DNA of 64,000 bases from Catenovulum maritimum (GTDB lineage Bacteria; Pseudomonadota; Gammaproteobacteria; Enterobacterales; Alteromonadaceae). Location: assembly GCF_001050375.1 (NCBI RefSeq), contig NZ_KQ130489.1, positions 62,001 to 126,000 on the forward strand, written 5' to 3'. Below the pieces are notes generated by a model, which had not been told where the DNA came from, searched no databases, and saw only the letters and a program-made list of their open reading frames with translations. Shown here piece after piece: positions 36,489 to 45,980 of the stretch (positions are counted from its first letter, which is position 1; each line of letters begins with the position of its first letter). A program made the position numbers and the translations under genes.

Positions 36489-38249
36489 AAACTTGCCTGA
36501 GTAATCAAATATCTTGTTTTTCACATTAGTAAAATGTTTTTCTTTTTTTGCTATTACAAAATCAGGACAAGTGAAATCTGAACTATTGTTAAGAACATCA
36601 GTTATACTTTTAAATTCAGTAGGGCAAGCGCCAAGTTTGAATCTCAGGCCATAATCTTGGTTAAATGATTTTAGACTTTTGTTATGTTTAAAATCATAAA
36701 ATTCAATTAGCTCTAAACCATCCTCATCATAATAAGTTATCTTTAGCTTATGATTATGCTCAGACAATTTCATATCAGCGCATCTAATAATTAGGTAGTT
36801 TTTGAGTTTAAGTGCATCTTTTATGAGTTCATCGGCATCAATTAATTGGTGCTGACAATGGTTACAAACTCTAGCTGCTATGTCATTTTCATGATTACAA
36901 TTTGGACATTGTTTAAATACAAATCTAAATTGGCATTGTGACTCTTGATTGTTGGTTAGCTCAAGCATGCCCTGACACCTTCTACCATAGTGCTCGATTA
37001 AATCGCCATCTTGATCAACTTTGCCCCAGAAAATATTATTAAATTGGCATTGAGGGCAGGGAACTGATACCGGAATACTTTTACTATCTGGCTTTAAGCT
37101 ACCGACTTCTGGATGGTGTAAATCAAAATCATTGCCAGCATAATCTATAATTAGACATTCTTTTTTTCCTTGATCTAAGCGTAAACCTCGCCCGACTATT
37201 TGTTGATATAGACTAACAGATTGAGTTGGCCGTAAGATAGCGATAAAGTCTACGTGTGGGGCATCAAAACCTGTTGTTAAAACAGAAACGTTAATTAGGT
37301 AACGGATTTGTTTCGCTTTAAAAGCCTTGATCAATTGTGCTCGGTCTTCGCTAGATGTTTTTGCTGTCACTAAGGCATAAGAACTAGTGGTATCAAAACT
37401 TGAGATATATTGGGCTATTTCTTCTGCATGTTTTACGCTGGCAGCGAAAATCATCACGCCGGATTTATTAGTCGCTATATTCGCGATTTGCTCACAAATC
37501 GCTTGTGTCACTCTAGGATATTTTAGTAATAACTCATTCACATCATTGGTTTTATATTCACCGGTTTGACCTGGTTTTAAACTGGAAAAATCATAATGTT
37601 CAATCGCGGCATTTATTAACTTAGGTGGTGTTAAATATTCATTTTTTATCATATACCTAAGTGGCAGCTCATAGATGCATTTAACAAACTGAACCGGTTT
37701 TTCACTTCGATAAAAGCCAAAATAATGTTTTTGATAAATCCAACCTGAGTCTAGTCTATAGGGGGTTGCGGTTAGGCCTAGTATCTTTAAATTAGCATTT
37801 TGATTGGTAAAATATCGGATAACCTTTTGATATTCATTTGTGTCCGATTGACTTTCATCAGGTTTTTGTTTTGGGTTTATTAACCCAACCCTATGACATT
37901 CGTCGATAATGATTAAACTATAGCTTTTATCGAATAAGTCCAAGCTTTTTGAGATAGATTGAATACTTGCGAAAGTAACAGAAAAATCAGTTTGTTTGGC
38001 ATTTAAGCCCGCTGAAAATATCCCAGCTTTAAGCCCATAACTTTCATATTTTTGGTGGTTTTGTTCAACTAACTCTTTAACATGAGTTATAACGAGAATG
38101 GGACGGCGGGCTAGCTTAGCTAGCTCCGCAATAACTAAACTTTTCCCCGCACCAGTTGGTAATACAATTACAGCTGAATCATTGGTTTTTCTAAAGTGCG
38201 CTAATGTCGCGTCGACTGCTTCTTGCTGGTAGGGTCTAAGTTTATACAT
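36468..38249 (-). CDS. radD: DNA repair helicase RadD
   Basis: A 593-residue superfamily 2 helicase nearly colinear with E. coli RadD (YejH). Walker A LPTGAGKS is at residues 30-37, DECH at 116-119, then LGLTATPYR, TTGFDAPHVD and QQIVGRGLRL. The C-terminal part has zinc-type Cys pairs (CPQCQFNN, CPNCNHEND, CNHCQHQL) as in RadD. RadD aids repair of double-strand breaks and stimulates RecA strand exchange. It lies six bases after miaE. Confidence 0.93.
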   Translation of the reverse strand: MYKLRPYQQEAVDATLAHFRKTNDSAVIVLPTGAGKSLVIAELAKLARRPILVITHVKELVEQNHQKYESYGLKAGIFSAGLNAKQTDFSVTFASIQSISKSLDLFDKSYSLIIIDECHRVGLINPKQKPDESQSDTNEYQKVIRYFTNQNANLKILGLTATPYRLDSGWIYQKHYFGFYRSEKPVQFVKCIYELPLRYMIKNEYLTPPKLINAAIEHYDFSSLKPGQTGEYKTNDVNELLLKYPRVTQAICEQIANIATNKSGVMIFAASVKHAEEIAQYISSFDTTSSYALVTAKTSSEDRAQLIKAFKAKQIRYLINVSVLTTGFDAPHVDFIAILRPTQSVSLYQQIVGRGLRLDQGKKECLIIDYAGNDFDLHHPEVGSLKPDSKSIPVSVPCPQCQFNNIFWGKVDQDGDLIEHYGRRCQGMLELTNNQESQCQFRFVFKQCPNCNHENDIAARVCNHCQHQLIDADELIKDALKLKNYLIIRCADMKLSEHNHKLKITYYDEDGLELIEFYDFKHNKSLKSFNQDYGLRFKLGACPTEFKSITDVLNNSSDFTCPDFVIAKKEKHFTNVKNKIFDYSGKFRKANQL

Positions 38250-38255
38250 TTAAGT

Positions 38256-38828
38256 TTAATGCAGTGCCGCTCGGAAAGGTAAACCTTCACAAATTTTGGC
38301 TTCTGCGACTAAAATTTCTTCTAACCTTTGATCAACTTCTGTTTTATCAAAGTATTCATAAGCAAGCTCAACGAATAAATTTTTATGTTTTTCTTCTGAT
38401 TTTGCAATCGCCACATAAAAATCTTTATCTTTACCTTCATCTAAAGCTTGAGCGACTAGTGAAAATCTTTCATGACCTCTAGCTTCAATAACACCAGCGA
38501 CGAGCAATCTATCCATCAAAAATACGTCTTTACCATTTCTGAAAACGCTTCGAATTTGTTTAATGTAGCTGTCTTGTTTATCGTCGCCAAGGGTAACATC
38601 TCTTGCTTCAAGTAATTTTAATACCTGCTTGAAATGTATTAATTCTTCTAGTGCTAAGTCTGTCATAGCACGGACAAGCTTTTTTCGATCTGGGTAGTGA
38701 GAAAGCATAGACATTGCCATACCCGATGCTTTTTTTTCAGCCGCAGCATGGTCTTGTAAAAACGCATCAAAGTCAGCTAAAACGGCTTTAGTCCATTCAA
38801 ATGGGGTGTGGTATTTAAGTTCAAACAT
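38256..38828 (-). CDS. miaE: tRNA-(ms2io6A) hydroxylase MiaE
   Basis: A 190-residue four-helix-bundle protein with diiron carboxylate/His ligands spread over the helices: ALEELIHFKQV, EARGHERF and SEEKHKNLF. The wording is that of MiaE, which hydroxylates ms2i6A37 in tRNA to the cis-ribozeatin form, using oxygen. It is the only obvious oxygen-dependent tRNA enzyme in the window. It is upstream of radD in the same unit. Confidence 0.92.
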   Translation of the reverse strand: MFELKYHTPFEWTKAVLADFDAFLQDHAAAEKKASGMAMSMLSHYPDRKKLVRAMTDLALEELIHFKQVLKLLEARDVTLGDDKQDSYIKQIRSVFRNGKDVFLMDRLLVAGVIEARGHERFSLVAQALDEGKDKDFYVAIAKSEEKHKNLFVELAYEYFDKTEVDQRLEEILVAEAKICEGLPFRAALH

Positions 38829-38964
38829 TAAAAAGATTCTAAAAATAAATTTTAGGTATTTTAAAGGCTAATGAATTAAAAAAAAGGGTATAGGGTAAAT
38901 TTATCTAAAAAGTACAATTTAAATTTAGCTTTGAAAACTGTTTATAAGGAGAAAACTTAATTAG

Positions 38965-38987
38965 GTGGCAGCTAAATTAACTGCCAC
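38965..38987 (-). terminator. Hairpin after the beta-helix gene
   Basis: GTGGCAG (38965-38971) pairs with CTGCCAC (38981-38987) around a 9-base loop, starting 9 bases after the stop of the minus-strand beta-helix gene. No T-tract follows, so it may be a weak terminator or 3' stabiliser. Confidence 0.5.
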
Positions 38988-38996
38988 AAAACCCAG

Positions 38997-40118
38997 TTAG
39001 CATCGGCAGCCGGTAATTTCAGCTTGGCGATTGTTTAGCGTTGGTAATTTAAAGTTGGTTTTTACTTCACCTTTACCAATGTGAAGTTGGTCGACTTTTA
39101 GGTGTAGTGGACTATTTTCAACGTGTTTTAACTCGACTTTTGTTTTTTCTGTACCTCGAATATAAACCAAAGGCATAGCGGTAGGTTTAGAGCCTCTTAT
39201 ATTCATTTTTGTTTGATCTGTATATTCTACAGCTAAGCCGTCAATTGTAACGCTTGGCGAAACTGTACCGCCCGAATTGGTGAATAAAGCTAAGTTATAA
39301 CGTTTATCTCTTTGTTTTGGTATGCCTTGTTTGACTAAGATATTTTTTAGGTAGAAATTAGCAGGCTTTTTGTTGCTCCAACCAAATTGAAAAGGAGCAC
39401 CATTACCATTATGTATTATGGTTACATTTTCGACATGCATGCCATCTTTGTAGAGCTTTATCGCATCATCCCAAGTATCAATTTTGGTATTGGTAATACG
39501 AGTATTTGGACCGCCACCTATGCCATCAGAATTACTCTGGGTATCATCTATACGAGTATTTAAAATTGTGACTCTATCAATATCAAATGCATGGTTTTGT
39601 GATGTAATGGCATAAGTTCTAGGGTTAATGATAGTCAAGTTGGATACTTTATATCTTAAGTGTTTAGGGGCTTTTCCAATAACGCTGATGGCACCATAAG
39701 ACCATTTTTCACAATCATGAACTATATCGTCACCCTTAGGACCATTTTTACATGAAGTACCTGGATCTTGTTTTTTATTTTTCCCTCTGGCCCAAGCATA
39801 TGTTTCCGTGCCGTAAATAATACTTGAATCTCTATCAAGACCTGTTATTTCTGCTTGGTCGGTAAACCTAAAACCACCAGTGATTGTGACATCCTTGCCA
39901 AGGATAACCTTTTTAACTGCCTTTGGAATATTCCAATAAAAAGCTTCCTTGTCTTTATCATTACCAAACACGACACTCTTATTAATCGTGATGGTTTTAC
40001 TTGTGTCATCCCAAGACGAATTTTGCGGGTTAAGTTTGGGATGTAGTTGAACTGAGAAGACATTAAAGCTAAGAGATACAGTAAAAATACAACCTAGGTA
40101 AAGCGTAAAATTTTTCAT
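38997..40118 (-). CDS. Secreted parallel beta-helix protein, possible GH49/GH28-like hydrolase
   Basis: A 373-residue protein with a signal peptide (about 22 residues, ending NVFS) and repeats of a right-handed beta-helix (GKDVTITGGF, VSNLTIINP, IDRVTILNT, NTKIDTWDDAIKLY). The acidic cluster Asp198 in NSDGI, Asp214 and Asp217-Asp218 in IDTWDDAIK resembles the catalytic Asp set of GH28 and GH49 enzymes, and the HNGNGAPFQFGW segment resembles GH49. It ends in Cys-Arg-Cys. Substrate unknown; a marine polysaccharide is likely. Confidence 0.65.
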   Translation of the reverse strand: MKNFTLYLGCIFTVSLSFNVFSVQLHPKLNPQNSSWDDTSKTITINKSVVFGNDKDKEAFYWNIPKAVKKVILGKDVTITGGFRFTDQAEITGLDRDSSIIYGTETYAWARGKNKKQDPGTSCKNGPKGDDIVHDCEKWSYGAISVIGKAPKHLRYKVSNLTIINPRTYAITSQNHAFDIDRVTILNTRIDDTQSNSDGIGGGPNTRITNTKIDTWDDAIKLYKDGMHVENVTIIHNGNGAPFQFGWSNKKPANFYLKNILVKQGIPKQRDKRYNLALFTNSGGTVSPSVTIDGLAVEYTDQTKMNIRGSKPTAMPLVYIRGTEKTKVELKHVENSPLHLKVDQLHIGKGEVKTNFKLPTLNNRQAEITGCRC

Positions 40119-40260
40119 AAAACAACTAGAAAATGTAATGGTAGATATATACTAATCTTGGGGTAACTGCAGTAAAGAAAAAACGCTAAAATAGCCGCTT
40201 TAATAATTAAATTTTACATAAGTCTACTTAACTTCACTTTTGGTAAGTTAGCTTAACGTT

Positions 40261-40488
40261 TTATTTGTTTAGTTTAGTTGAAACAGCTGCATAGGTTGAA
40301 ACTGCATATGGCACCATATAGGTCAAAACAATTTTCAAAAATTGGGCAGTTGTAATCTGTGTTTCGCCGATGAAAATTTCATATTGATTGATTAAAGTGA
40401 GTAAGCTACCAACAATCAGAGATATTTTTAATGAACGTGTTACTATTTGTTTATCTGACGCTACGGCCAACCAAGTTTTAATACTCAT
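40261..40488 (-). CDS. NrtS-like nitrate/nitrite transporter
   Basis: A 75-residue protein with two membrane helices. Residues VTRSLKISLIVGSLLTLINQYE, then QFLKIVLTYMVPYAVSTYAAV are the pattern of the small NrtS transporters, reported to move nitrate or nitrite in a marine cyanobacterium. The call is by motif recall. There is no nitrate reductase gene in the window. It is divergent from the olsF-like gene. Confidence 0.7.
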   Translation of the reverse strand: MSIKTWLAVASDKQIVTRSLKISLIVGSLLTLINQYEIFIGETQITTAQFLKIVLTYMVPYAVSTYAAVSTKLNK

Positions 40489-40516
40489 AATTTAAACTTT
40501 AAATAATTAATCAATA

Positions 40517-42277
40517 ATGAAAGATAATAATCTATCACTAAGCCATTTTTTTGCCCAGCAAACATCCAGCTTCTTTTATAAAACGCTGATAAAGATCGCT
40601 GATAAGTTGCTCGGAATCGATAAGTTAAATTATTTATATCAATGCCATGACTTTAATGGCTTATCTCCAAATGAATTTACCCAAAAATTTATTCAGGTTT
40701 TCGATTTAGATATAAAAGTATTAGGTTATGACTTGACACAAATACCTAAAGACAAGGCGATTATTATTGTCGCCAATCATCCATTCGGCGGTATTGAAGG
40801 GGTTATACTAACGCATGTTATCAGCCAATACAGACCCGATTTAAAAGTACTCGCAAATAGAGGACTATCTATATTTAAAGAGTTATCGCCTTATTTTATT
40901 TTTACAAACCCATTAAAAGTTGGTGCTAGTGGTAATTTAGAGTCGATAAAATCATGCAAGAAACATTTAGACAGTAATGGCGCACTGGTTTTATTTCCGG
41001 CTGGTCGAGTGAGTTATTTTAGAAAGGATTTAGGTTACATTACAGATCATAATTGGCACAGAAGTTTAGCTTATTTGGCTAAAAATACGGGAGCCGATAT
41101 TTTACCGCTTTATATAACAGGTAAAAATAGAAGTCGCTTTTATCACTTGGGTAAAATATATTTTAGATTTAGATTGCTAATGTTAATTAGAGAAATGTTA
41201 GCCGCGAAAGGGAAAGCTGTGCCTATGACATTTGCCAACAAAACATTCAAATTACCAGAAGCTACTTCCAGCCAAGCTGCTACCGATTTAGTCCGACTAT
41301 CTACTTATTTGTTAAACCCCGAATATCAACAAGCTTGGACTGCTAGTTTGACTGATAAAATAGAATTAGCGCTTGCCCCTTATATTTGTCCGAATTTATT
41401 AGATGCTGAAATAAAAAATTTAAACTCGAATCAAAAGCTCGCGAGTCATAAGCACTTCAGTGTTTATTATGCTAATTATGATCAGATCCCTAATTTAGTT
41501 GAAGAAATCAGAATAAGACGAGAAGAGACATTTCGTTTATATAAAGAAGGAAGTGGTCAACCACAAGATGGTGATGAACTGGATAAAGTGTATACCCACT
41601 TATTTGTTTTTGACCATGATGAAAATGCTGTCGTTGGGGCATATCGAATGGGACAGACTGATCTGATACAGCAAAATAAAGCCTGCTCTGGTTTATATTT
41701 GAGTCAAATGTTTGATTTTGGTCAGAAATTCATTAACCAAACTCAGGCTTGCCTAGAAATGGGACGCTCTTTTATTTTACCCAAATATCAAAAGAGTTAT
41801 TATTCATTATTATTATTATTTAAAGGCATTGCTCATTTCGTTAACCAAAAGCCCGAATATCAAACCTTGTATGGTACTGTTTCACTGTCTACTGAATATG
41901 AAAAACTAAGTGTTTATTTAATTGAACGGTTTTTAGTAACTGATAGTAAAGACGTTACCCCTAAACAAGCCTTTAACTACCCACCAGTACCTGAATTAGA
42001 TTCTTACCTTAATCAATATCCTAAAGATATCGCCAGTCTGGAGTGGTTAATAAAACAAATTGAACCTGATGGTAAAGGCTTACCCGTTTTACTGAAGCAG
42101 TACTATCAGCTTGGCGCTAAATTTCATTGTTTAGGGATAGACCCTAATTTTGCACAAACGCCAGGCTTGTTACTCAGTGTACATCTTCCATCTGCCCCTG
42201 AAAGGTTACTGAAACTGTATTTAGGGAGCGAGTTACCAAACTATTTGACAAAGGTTAACAAAATATTAGCAGAGTAA
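40517..42277 (+). CDS. OlsF-like bifunctional acyltransferase (aminolipid synthesis)
   Basis: A 586-residue fusion. The N-terminal half is a PlsC-type acyltransferase with NHPFGG at residues 87-92 and LFPAGRVSYF; the C-terminal half, from about 310, is an OlsB/GNAT-like N-acyltransferase (REETFRLYKEGSGQPQDGDELD, VVGAYRMGQ, LEMGRSFILPKYQ). This plan is that of OlsF, which makes ornithine or glutamine lipids in one protein. Such membrane lipids lack phosphorus and often replace phospholipids in phosphate limitation. No phosphate box was sought in detail. Confidence 0.8.
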   Translation: MKDNNLSLSHFFAQQTSSFFYKTLIKIADKLLGIDKLNYLYQCHDFNGLSPNEFTQKFIQVFDLDIKVLGYDLTQIPKDKAIIIVANHPFGGIEGVILTHVISQYRPDLKVLANRGLSIFKELSPYFIFTNPLKVGASGNLESIKSCKKHLDSNGALVLFPAGRVSYFRKDLGYITDHNWHRSLAYLAKNTGADILPLYITGKNRSRFYHLGKIYFRFRLLMLIREMLAAKGKAVPMTFANKTFKLPEATSSQAATDLVRLSTYLLNPEYQQAWTASLTDKIELALAPYICPNLLDAEIKNLNSNQKLASHKHFSVYYANYDQIPNLVEEIRIRREETFRLYKEGSGQPQDGDELDKVYTHLFVFDHDENAVVGAYRMGQTDLIQQNKACSGLYLSQMFDFGQKFINQTQACLEMGRSFILPKYQKSYYSLLLLFKGIAHFVNQKPEYQTLYGTVSLSTEYEKLSVYLIERFLVTDSKDVTPKQAFNYPPVPELDSYLNQYPKDIASLEWLIKQIEPDGKGLPVLLKQYYQLGAKFHCLGIDPNFAQTPGLLLSVHLPSAPERLLKLYLGSELPNYLTKVNKILAE

Positions 42278-42279
42278 GA

Positions 42280-42990
42280 TTATATATAAAGGGTTGATGG
42301 AGAAATGGAAGTACAAGGAGAGCCGTCAAAGTAATCGAATTTTATACTAGAGCGAGTGACATTGATGACACTTAAGCTTTGTGTCTTGGCATCTTGTCTA
42401 TGCATACAAGTCGAGTAGGGCCCCTTTGCTGGAAGATGGCTTTTATGAAAATCAACTAGAGTTTGATCTGAAGCTGTAAATTTTTCAAAAGTGGAAATTC
42501 TGGATGCTTTGACTTGCTCGAATTTATAACCAGATGAAGTTACAATTTGATCGACTGATTGGTACGACAGCTTGTTGCCATCCCAATCAACTTGTAAATT
42601 GTCTATTCGATCCTTTTTATTCGAGTTAGTGAAAATACAGAGTGTGAAAGGCGCAAAATCCTCAATTTTCATATACTGAGCTAAATCTTTAAAGTTTGGT
42701 TTACTTTTTTGTAATTGTCTTAAGCAATTTAAAATAATCATGCCTCGAGAAGTAAGTGGTTTAGTTTTACTGGAATTTTCAGTCGCTTGATAATTATTCA
42801 GCAAGCAAAAACATATTCCAGTTTTTGTTACTCCTATCCAAGTACCACCAGCTTGCGGATCAGTTGGGTAAATCGCTTCCAGTGTTGAATCTATCTTGGG
42901 CGGTTGGGCTTTCGCTCTTGTAACTTGTTCATCTCGGTTAAAGCATACTTGGTATCCATCGGCTAATTTACGCCAAGTTAGAGTGCACAT
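42280..42990 (-). CDS. NRDE (TANGO2-like) family protein
   Basis: A 236-residue protein starting MCTLTW with the family motif NRDE at residues 18-21, and AGGTWIGVTKTGICFCLLNNYQ. The Cys at position 2 suggests an N-terminal nucleophile after Met removal, as seen in related hydrolases (inference). TANGO2 homologues have been linked to heme handling and lipid metabolism, and the bacterial role is unsettled. Its start overlaps the stop of the DinB gene by one base. Confidence 0.85.
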   Translation of the reverse strand: MCTLTWRKLADGYQVCFNRDEQVTRAKAQPPKIDSTLEAIYPTDPQAGGTWIGVTKTGICFCLLNNYQATENSSKTKPLTSRGMIILNCLRQLQKSKPNFKDLAQYMKIEDFAPFTLCIFTNSNKKDRIDNLQVDWDGNKLSYQSVDQIVTSSGYKFEQVKASRISTFEKFTASDQTLVDFHKSHLPAKGPYSTCMHRQDAKTQSLSVINVTRSSIKFDYFDGSPCTSISPSTLYI

Positions 42991-43484
42991 TAACGTTGAA
43001 ATTGAACAGTTGAAGGTGCAACACCAAAGTTATTTGGTGCTGAAATCAGTTGAATGTCTGCAATCAAATTTTTCATTAAAGCATAATGATGAACAGCATG
43101 ACTCGCAGCAAACATAATTTCTCTTGCTATGGTAGATCGGCAGTTAGTGATACATGAATCAGCATTACTGACTTCCGCTCGTACGACACATTCTTGGTTA
43201 AGTTTTTCAATTTTTAATTCATTCAGCCAACTCGATAAAAACTCTAAAGCTTTAAGTGCAGAATCTTTATCTGTTTCGATTGAATTTCCTCTATCTCTAT
43301 CTTCATAATCGACGATTAGACTGTCGGAATCTAGCGCAGATTTAATCACTCTAAAATGATCAATTATGTGTCTGGTATGGGCACCAATTGAACTGCTTTG
43401 GTTTTGACCTAGGTAAGCTTCGTCGCTGATGGAGGATATAAATTCGATTGCTTGCTCAATTGTGGCTTGATAATGTTTGATCAT
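42990..43484 (-). CDS. DinB-like family protein
   Basis: A 164-residue four-helix protein. Histidines that can bind a metal are at residues 36, 39 and 43 (HTRHIIDHF) and 129, 132 and 133 (HAVHH), the spread expected for the DinB/YfiT superfamily. Members are thiol-dependent metalloenzymes or of unknown role. It is directly upstream of the NRDE gene (one-base overlap), so the two probably work in one pathway. Confidence 0.8.
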   Translation of the reverse strand: MIKHYQATIEQAIEFISSISDEAYLGQNQSSSIGAHTRHIIDHFRVIKSALDSDSLIVDYEDRDRGNSIETDKDSALKALEFLSSWLNELKIEKLNQECVVRAEVSNADSCITNCRSTIAREIMFAASHAVHHYALMKNLIADIQLISAPNNFGVAPSTVQFQR

Positions 43485-43603
43485 TAAAAACTAGCTTCCT
43501 GCGATAATTGGTTAATTATTTTGACCGAATCAACTCGCTAACAATTTCAATATAGCGAAATTAAAATTTATTGCAGCAAAAAATTAACCAATCCAACTGC
43601 TAA

Positions 43604-44341
43604 TTACTGAGCATTTAAAGCTTGACCATTTATATTTAGACTATTATCTGACATTAAATGAATATAAATTGGCATTATATCATCTGGCTGAGTTAATTTA
43701 GCTTGTTCTTCTGCTGGGAAAGCTATTCGTCTCATTTTAGTCGCAGTCGCACCAGGATTAATACTGTTAAAACGAATTTGAGTATTATCATATTCATCAG
43801 CTAAAACCTGCATCATGCCTTCAGTTGCAAATTTTGAAATTGAATAAGCTCCCCAAAAAGCTTTTCCTTTGCGTCCTACACCTGAACTTGTAAATAAAAC
43901 AGAGGCTGTTTTTGCTAGCTTTAAAATAGGTAATAGGGCTTGTGTCATTTTAAACTGTGAAGTTAGATTAACTTTAAATATTTCGTCGACCATTTCTTCT
44001 GACATTTGTTCAAATGGCATTATAGTACCGAGTGAACTGGCATTATGTAAAACACCATCTAATTTACCGAACGTGTCTTTAATCGTATTGGCCATATCCA
44101 AATAATTTTGCTTTGTAGCGCCATTTAAGTCGAGTGGAATAATAGCAGGCTCAGGATAACCTAGTTTAACGATTTCATCATAAGTTGCTTCTAATTTAGC
44201 TGTGGTTTTACCTAGTAAAATAACTTCGGCACCAAATTTTGAAAAATGGATTGCTGCTGATTTTCCTATGCCAGCGCCAGCGCCAGTTACTAGGATGGTT
44301 TTTCCTTTTAAGCAATTTTCAGTATTGTTGATTTCTATCAT
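43604..44341 (-). CDS. yciK: YciK family SDR oxidoreductase
   Basis: A 245-residue classical SDR that follows E. coli YciK closely: LVTGAGAGIGKSAA, LDGVLHNASSLG, SVLFTSSGVGRKGKAFWGAYSISKFATEGMMQVLADEY, and INPGATATKMRRIAFP. The SxxxY...K set is intact (YSISK). The substrate of YciK is unknown. The usual cobA neighbour is not here, and the gene seems monocistronic. Confidence 0.9.
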   Translation of the reverse strand: MIEINNTENCLKGKTILVTGAGAGIGKSAAIHFSKFGAEVILLGKTTAKLEATYDEIVKLGYPEPAIIPLDLNGATKQNYLDMANTIKDTFGKLDGVLHNASSLGTIMPFEQMSEEMVDEIFKVNLTSQFKMTQALLPILKLAKTASVLFTSSGVGRKGKAFWGAYSISKFATEGMMQVLADEYDNTQIRFNSINPGATATKMRRIAFPAEEQAKLTQPDDIMPIYIHLMSDNSLNINGQALNAQ

Positions 44342-44586
44342 ATGTGAGCATAATTCAATTAAGATAAGTTATTTTATCGTATCCAATCACAATTGACATC
44401 TTTAGCTGTTGTTTATTTATAGCTAGATCAAACTATTAAATTTTATAGTTTATTAACTTTAATCACGAAGTGCGCAAAAGCTTCAAATTTGCTTAATTTT
44501 CTTACCAAATCTTTACACCACACTGAAGCTGTTTTTCGTTTAATTAGATATAATATTTTTAATTATGATAATTAATACTAAATTGA

Positions 44587-45978
44587 ATGTTCACACACAG
44601 TAAAAAATTGTATTTAGTCTTGCTCTCAGTTGTTATGGCTAGTTGCTCTAGTGCGCCAGATGTAAATGAGGATTTGCATGATGGTTTAATTATACCTGAA
44701 AATTGGCATACTCAAGATGCGACTGAAGAATCATCCGTGTTGATAAATTTACCTCATAGCTTAGTTGAAAATATAAAATTAGCTGGATTAAATAATTTAG
44801 ATATTAAAATGGCTTATCAGCGGCTAAAAATTAGTGAGGCTGCATTATCAACCAGCGAAAGTAAATTCTGGCCACAAGTAAACGCTTCTCTTTCTGGCCG
44901 TCGAGGTCAGTCCCAAGTCGTAGAGAAAAATTGGACAACAAGTTACAGTTCAGGATTTAGGGTAAGCTGGGAGTTAGATATTTGGGATAAATTAGATAAC
45001 TTAGAAAAAGCCGCAATCAGCGATCTTGATGCGGTGAAATTTGATTTAGAAGCTGCCAGTAAATTAGTGACAAGCCAAATCATCCTGACTTATTTCGATA
45101 TCCAACAAGCTAGTGAATTGATAGAAATCGCGAAATCAAATTTAGAAAGTCAAACCAAGCGAGTAGAAATTACCGAACAAAGATTAGATTCAGGCTTAGT
45201 TGATAGCCAAGACTATAGATTAGCCATGAATAGTTTAAAAAATATAGAATCTAATTTAATTCAACAACAACTTAATCTTCATCAATCCATTCAAAAATTT
45301 AATCTTTTACTAGGACAGAATTCAGACTCTTTAACGATAAATCCCGATCTTAATATTGACATACCAGAACAAATCCAAGTTATTTCACCTAAACAAGTTT
45401 TAAGTAAAAGGCCAGATTTAGTTGCAGCGGAATACAGATTAACTAGTGCCTTTTATCGAAAAAAAGAAGCGGATAAAGGCTACTTACCGGATATTAAATT
45501 AACGGGTAATTTACAAGTTAATAATCGAGTTGAATTCTCTCAACTGTTTGATTGGCAGTATTGGTTGTCGTCATTAACTGCGGATATTACTCAGCCTATT
45601 TTTAATGCTGGCGCAATTAAAGCAGAACAAGAATCACGCACAGCAAGACAAGAATTGGCATTAGTTCAATACCAAAAAGCGTTGTTAGTGGCGTGGCAAG
45701 AAATTGAGAGAAGTTTGTATCTAGAAAAAATGCTCAGAGATAAGTTAAAAACGACCCAAGATGGATATACACATATTAAAGCAGCAGAAGCTAGAATTAT
45801 TGAAAAATATCAAGACGGTGTCGCAACAAGTTTTGAGTTACTGAATCTACAGTCTCGCCGTATTAACGCTCAATCAGAATTAACTCGTACCCGCTATAGT
45901 ATATTAGCTAATAGGGTCAGGTTAATTTTAGCTCTAGGTGAATCTTTTAATATTAACGAAACAATGGAAATACTTTAA
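44587..45978 (+). CDS. TolC/NodT-type outer membrane efflux lipoprotein
   Basis: A 463-residue outer membrane factor. The signal ends in the lipobox VMASC (Cys20). Two TolC-type halves are visible, with long helices (KISEAALSTSESKFWPQVNASL) and the second-half copy (DKGYLPDIKLTGNL...QPIFNAGAIKAEQESR). It forms the channel of an RND tripartite pump with the next two genes, from which it is separated by two bases. The family is like OprM/CusC. Confidence 0.92.
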   Translation: MFTHSKKLYLVLLSVVMASCSSAPDVNEDLHDGLIIPENWHTQDATEESSVLINLPHSLVENIKLAGLNNLDIKMAYQRLKISEAALSTSESKFWPQVNASLSGRRGQSQVVEKNWTTSYSSGFRVSWELDIWDKLDNLEKAAISDLDAVKFDLEAASKLVTSQIILTYFDIQQASELIEIAKSNLESQTKRVEITEQRLDSGLVDSQDYRLAMNSLKNIESNLIQQQLNLHQSIQKFNLLLGQNSDSLTINPDLNIDIPEQIQVISPKQVLSKRPDLVAAEYRLTSAFYRKKEADKGYLPDIKLTGNLQVNNRVEFSQLFDWQYWLSSLTADITQPIFNAGAIKAEQESRTARQELALVQYQKALLVAWQEIERSLYLEKMLRDKLKTTQDGYTHIKAAEARIIEKYQDGVATSFELLNLQSRRINAQSELTRTRYSILANRVRLILALGESFNINETMEIL

Positions 45979-45980
45979 TC

